Source: Alphaproteobacteria bacterium (GTDB lineage: Bacteria > Myxococcota_A > UBA796 > GCA-2862545). Taken from it: 21,819 nucleotides of DNA. The position numbers and the translations under genes were made by a program. The notes under the pieces were generated by a model that did not search any database, was not told the origin of the DNA, and saw only the letters and a list, made by a program, of their open reading frames with translations. This document shows positions 20,995 to 21,819 of the stretch, one piece after another (within the stretch, counting starts at the first letter, position 1; the number at the start of each line of letters is the position of its first letter). The DNA is taken from positions 1-21,819 of the forward strand of contig JACKEQ010000052.1 of NCBI GenBank assembly GCA_020632885.1. The letters are read 5' to 3'.

Positions 20995-21442
20995 TCGACG
21001 GTCGACACGTCCTGGCCCGCGAATGGCACGGGAGACAGCACACTTCGCGTGATGAGCGTCGAGCGATGACGAGGTCGAACGCCCGGCAACCACTTTTGGA
21101 CTCGTCGATGGACTGCACGTGCAGGAAGAGCAGCGGGGAAGTCAGCACAGTTCGAGCCAGGGCGTGGTTGGACGCTGGCTCTTTCAACGCGAAGCATCGG
21201 AGCACGGGGGAGCACCGCGGAGGGAACCCGTTCGGAGAAGTGGGGAGCCGAGAGGTCCATGGAGACGAGCGACGGACCGGCGGATCGACCGTCGAGATCT
21301 CCGCGGTGCTCCGATGTGCTCCGATGCTTCGCGTTGAAGAGGGGACAGGCCATCATCCAGGCTCCGGCGCGTCGCGCTTCGTGCCGTCGTCGGCGGGCAC
21401 CGGGGTCGACCAATGTGATGGAGTGCGTGTTAGTGCGATCTC
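20981..21442. other. Gene-free region of about 460 bases
   Basis: I find no convincing gene between pyrD and the antitoxin gene. Open frames here on either strand have compositions unlike their neighbours and do not resemble proteins I know. The stretch contains the hairpin at its left end, a 12-base palindrome CTGCACGTGCAG at 21113-21124, and the inverted-repeat element at 21183-21338. No promoter or ribosome binding site for the antitoxin gene is obvious. Confidence 0.6.
21183..21338. repeat. 156-bp imperfect inverted-repeat element
   Basis: The 38 bases at 21183-21220 are the reverse complement of 21301-21338 with only three mismatches, all together in the middle of the arm, and enclose about 80 bases. 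The right arm holds a tandem 10-base repeat (GTGCTCCGAT at 21307-21316 and 21317-21326); in the left arm the matching second copy is altered. No transposase is present. It may be a non-autonomous MITE- or REP-like element. Confidence 0.75.
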
Positions 21443-21673
21443 ATGTCTTCCTCCGAGATTCTCGCTGCAGCCCTGGAGCTGCCCGAAGCCGAGCGCGAGC
21501 GCCTCGCCATCGACATCTGGAACACCCTCTCCTCCGACCGGGGTGTGGCGGAAGCATGGGCCCATGAGATCGAGCGTAGAGTCCTGGCCATCGAGCGTGG
21601 TGAGGTCGCTTCGGTAGGTCAGGAGGATGCGCGCTCCCGGATCCAGGAGAGACTGGCTGTCGGACGCCGGTGA
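21443..21673 (+). CDS. Addiction module antitoxin component, TIGR02574/Unstab_antitox type
   Basis: A 76-residue acidic-helical protein with the family pattern: ILAAALELPEAERERLAIDI, then WNTLSS, then EAWAHEIERRVLAIERGEV, and ending with a short Arg-rich tail. This matches the short addiction-module antitoxins paired with ParE/RelE-like toxins, in which the protein binds and neutralises the toxin. The stop overlaps the GTG of the following toxin-like frame (GTGA), the classic arrangement. No ribosome binding site is seen before ATG 21443. The toxin partner here is a stump, so the module is probably not functional as an addiction system. Confidence 0.85.
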   Translation: MSSSEILAAALELPEAERERLAIDIWNTLSSDRGVAEAWAHEIERRVLAIERGEVASVGQEDARSRIQERLAVGRR

Positions 21674-21771
21674 GCCTTCGGGTCTCCTACCACCCGGATG
21701 CCCTGGCGGAGCTCACCATCGCCGTTGCGCACAGCCGGCGGCGGCCCGGCTACTGGATGACCCGAGCGTGA
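21670..21771 (+). pseudogene. Truncated ParE/RelE-like toxin
   Basis: From GTG 21670 the frame reads MSLRVSYHPDALAELTIAVA, which fits the first strand and helix of ParE toxins ('VxxHPxAxxELxxA'), then HSRRRPGYW where a PGLGxxF turn is expected, and stops at 21771 after 33 residues. Full toxins have about 90-100 residues. Neither other frame restores the missing part downstream, so it looks like a deletion or a recombination junction rather than a simple frameshift. It lies directly after, and overlaps, its antitoxin gene. Confidence 0.65.
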
Positions 21772-21780
21772 GCTGACGGC

Positions 21781-21819
21781 CTACACCGTGTCGGTGTCTG
21801 CGTCGGTGTCCGTGTCGGC
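21781..21819 (-). CDS. C-terminal end of a protein with an Asp-Thr repeat tail, partial
   Basis: Read on the minus strand from the window edge, the last 12 codons are ADTDTDADTDTV followed by TAG (21783-21781). Asp-Thr repeats of this kind are common linkers or tails in Myxococcota surface proteins and lipoproteins. Only 39 bases are visible, so frame choice rests on this low-complexity pattern and a stop; the rest of the gene lies outside the window. Confidence 0.4.
   Translation of the reverse strand, partial: ADTDTDADTDTV

Noticed and set aside
21113..21124. CTGCACGTGCAG perfect palindrome as an operator
   Set aside because: No gene starts near it in a fitting position and a single 12-base palindrome in GC-rich DNA is weak evidence.
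20736..21413. Minus-strand frame across the pyrD end and the inverted-repeat element
   Set aside because: Overlaps pyrD, is low in recognisable structure, and its apparent similarity to frames on the other strand only reflects the inverted repeat.

Overview
The window is very GC-rich, densely coded DNA with strong G/C bias at third codon positions. It most likely comes from a Myxococcota (formerly deltaproteobacterial) chromosome, possibly a metagenome-assembled genome. The pointers are a beta-helix surface protein with six MopE-like Asp/Cys metal-binding repeats and a short MYXO-CTERM-like tail, several lipoproteins, two HisKA histidine kinases, a uridylate operon with a PyrF-PyrE fusion, and an Asp-Thr tail at the right edge. 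This assignment is an inference from gene content; there is no rRNA or marker gene here to prove it.

Layout. 1-1441 (+): 3' part of a hybrid histidine kinase with two receiver domains. 1442-4173 (-): TldE-like/TldD peptidase pair. 4231-4698 (+): small lipoprotein. 4700-9400 (-): two-gene unit, beta-helix/MopE surface protein followed by a TPR/coiled-coil lipoprotein. 9426-9460: AT-rich operator-like inverted repeat between divergent genes. 9470-10813 (+): AlkB-type DNA repair dioxygenase, a short repeat lipoprotein and a small uncharacterised protein. 10817-12244 (-): aminoglycoside-phosphotransferase-like/AAA kinase fusion. 12343-16113 (-): a tight cluster read as membrane histidine kinase, RelA/SpoT-fold-like protein, YaiI/YqxD protein, and a SUKH-like protein with two HU-like domains. 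16239-20980 (+): pyrimidine operon of five genes: MGS-amidohydrolase fusion, PyrF-PyrE fusion, SecD-domain lipoprotein, small membrane protein, PyrD. 20981-21442: gene-free, holding a hairpin and a 156-bp inverted-repeat element. 21443-21771 (+): addiction-module antitoxin and a stump of its ParE-like toxin. 21781-21819 (-): C-terminal end of a further gene.

How the genes work together. The clearest functional unit is the UMP operon: PyrD makes orotate, and the PyrE and PyrF halves of the fusion turn it into UMP. The leading gene couples a CarB/PurH-type allosteric MGS domain to a cytosine-deaminase-like amidohydrolase, which suggests a nucleotide-sensing pyrimidine enzyme not covered by the standard pathway. 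The SUKH-HU-HU / RelA-like / kinase cluster is the other part that looks poorly described. I see no phage, transposase, CRISPR, rRNA or tRNA.
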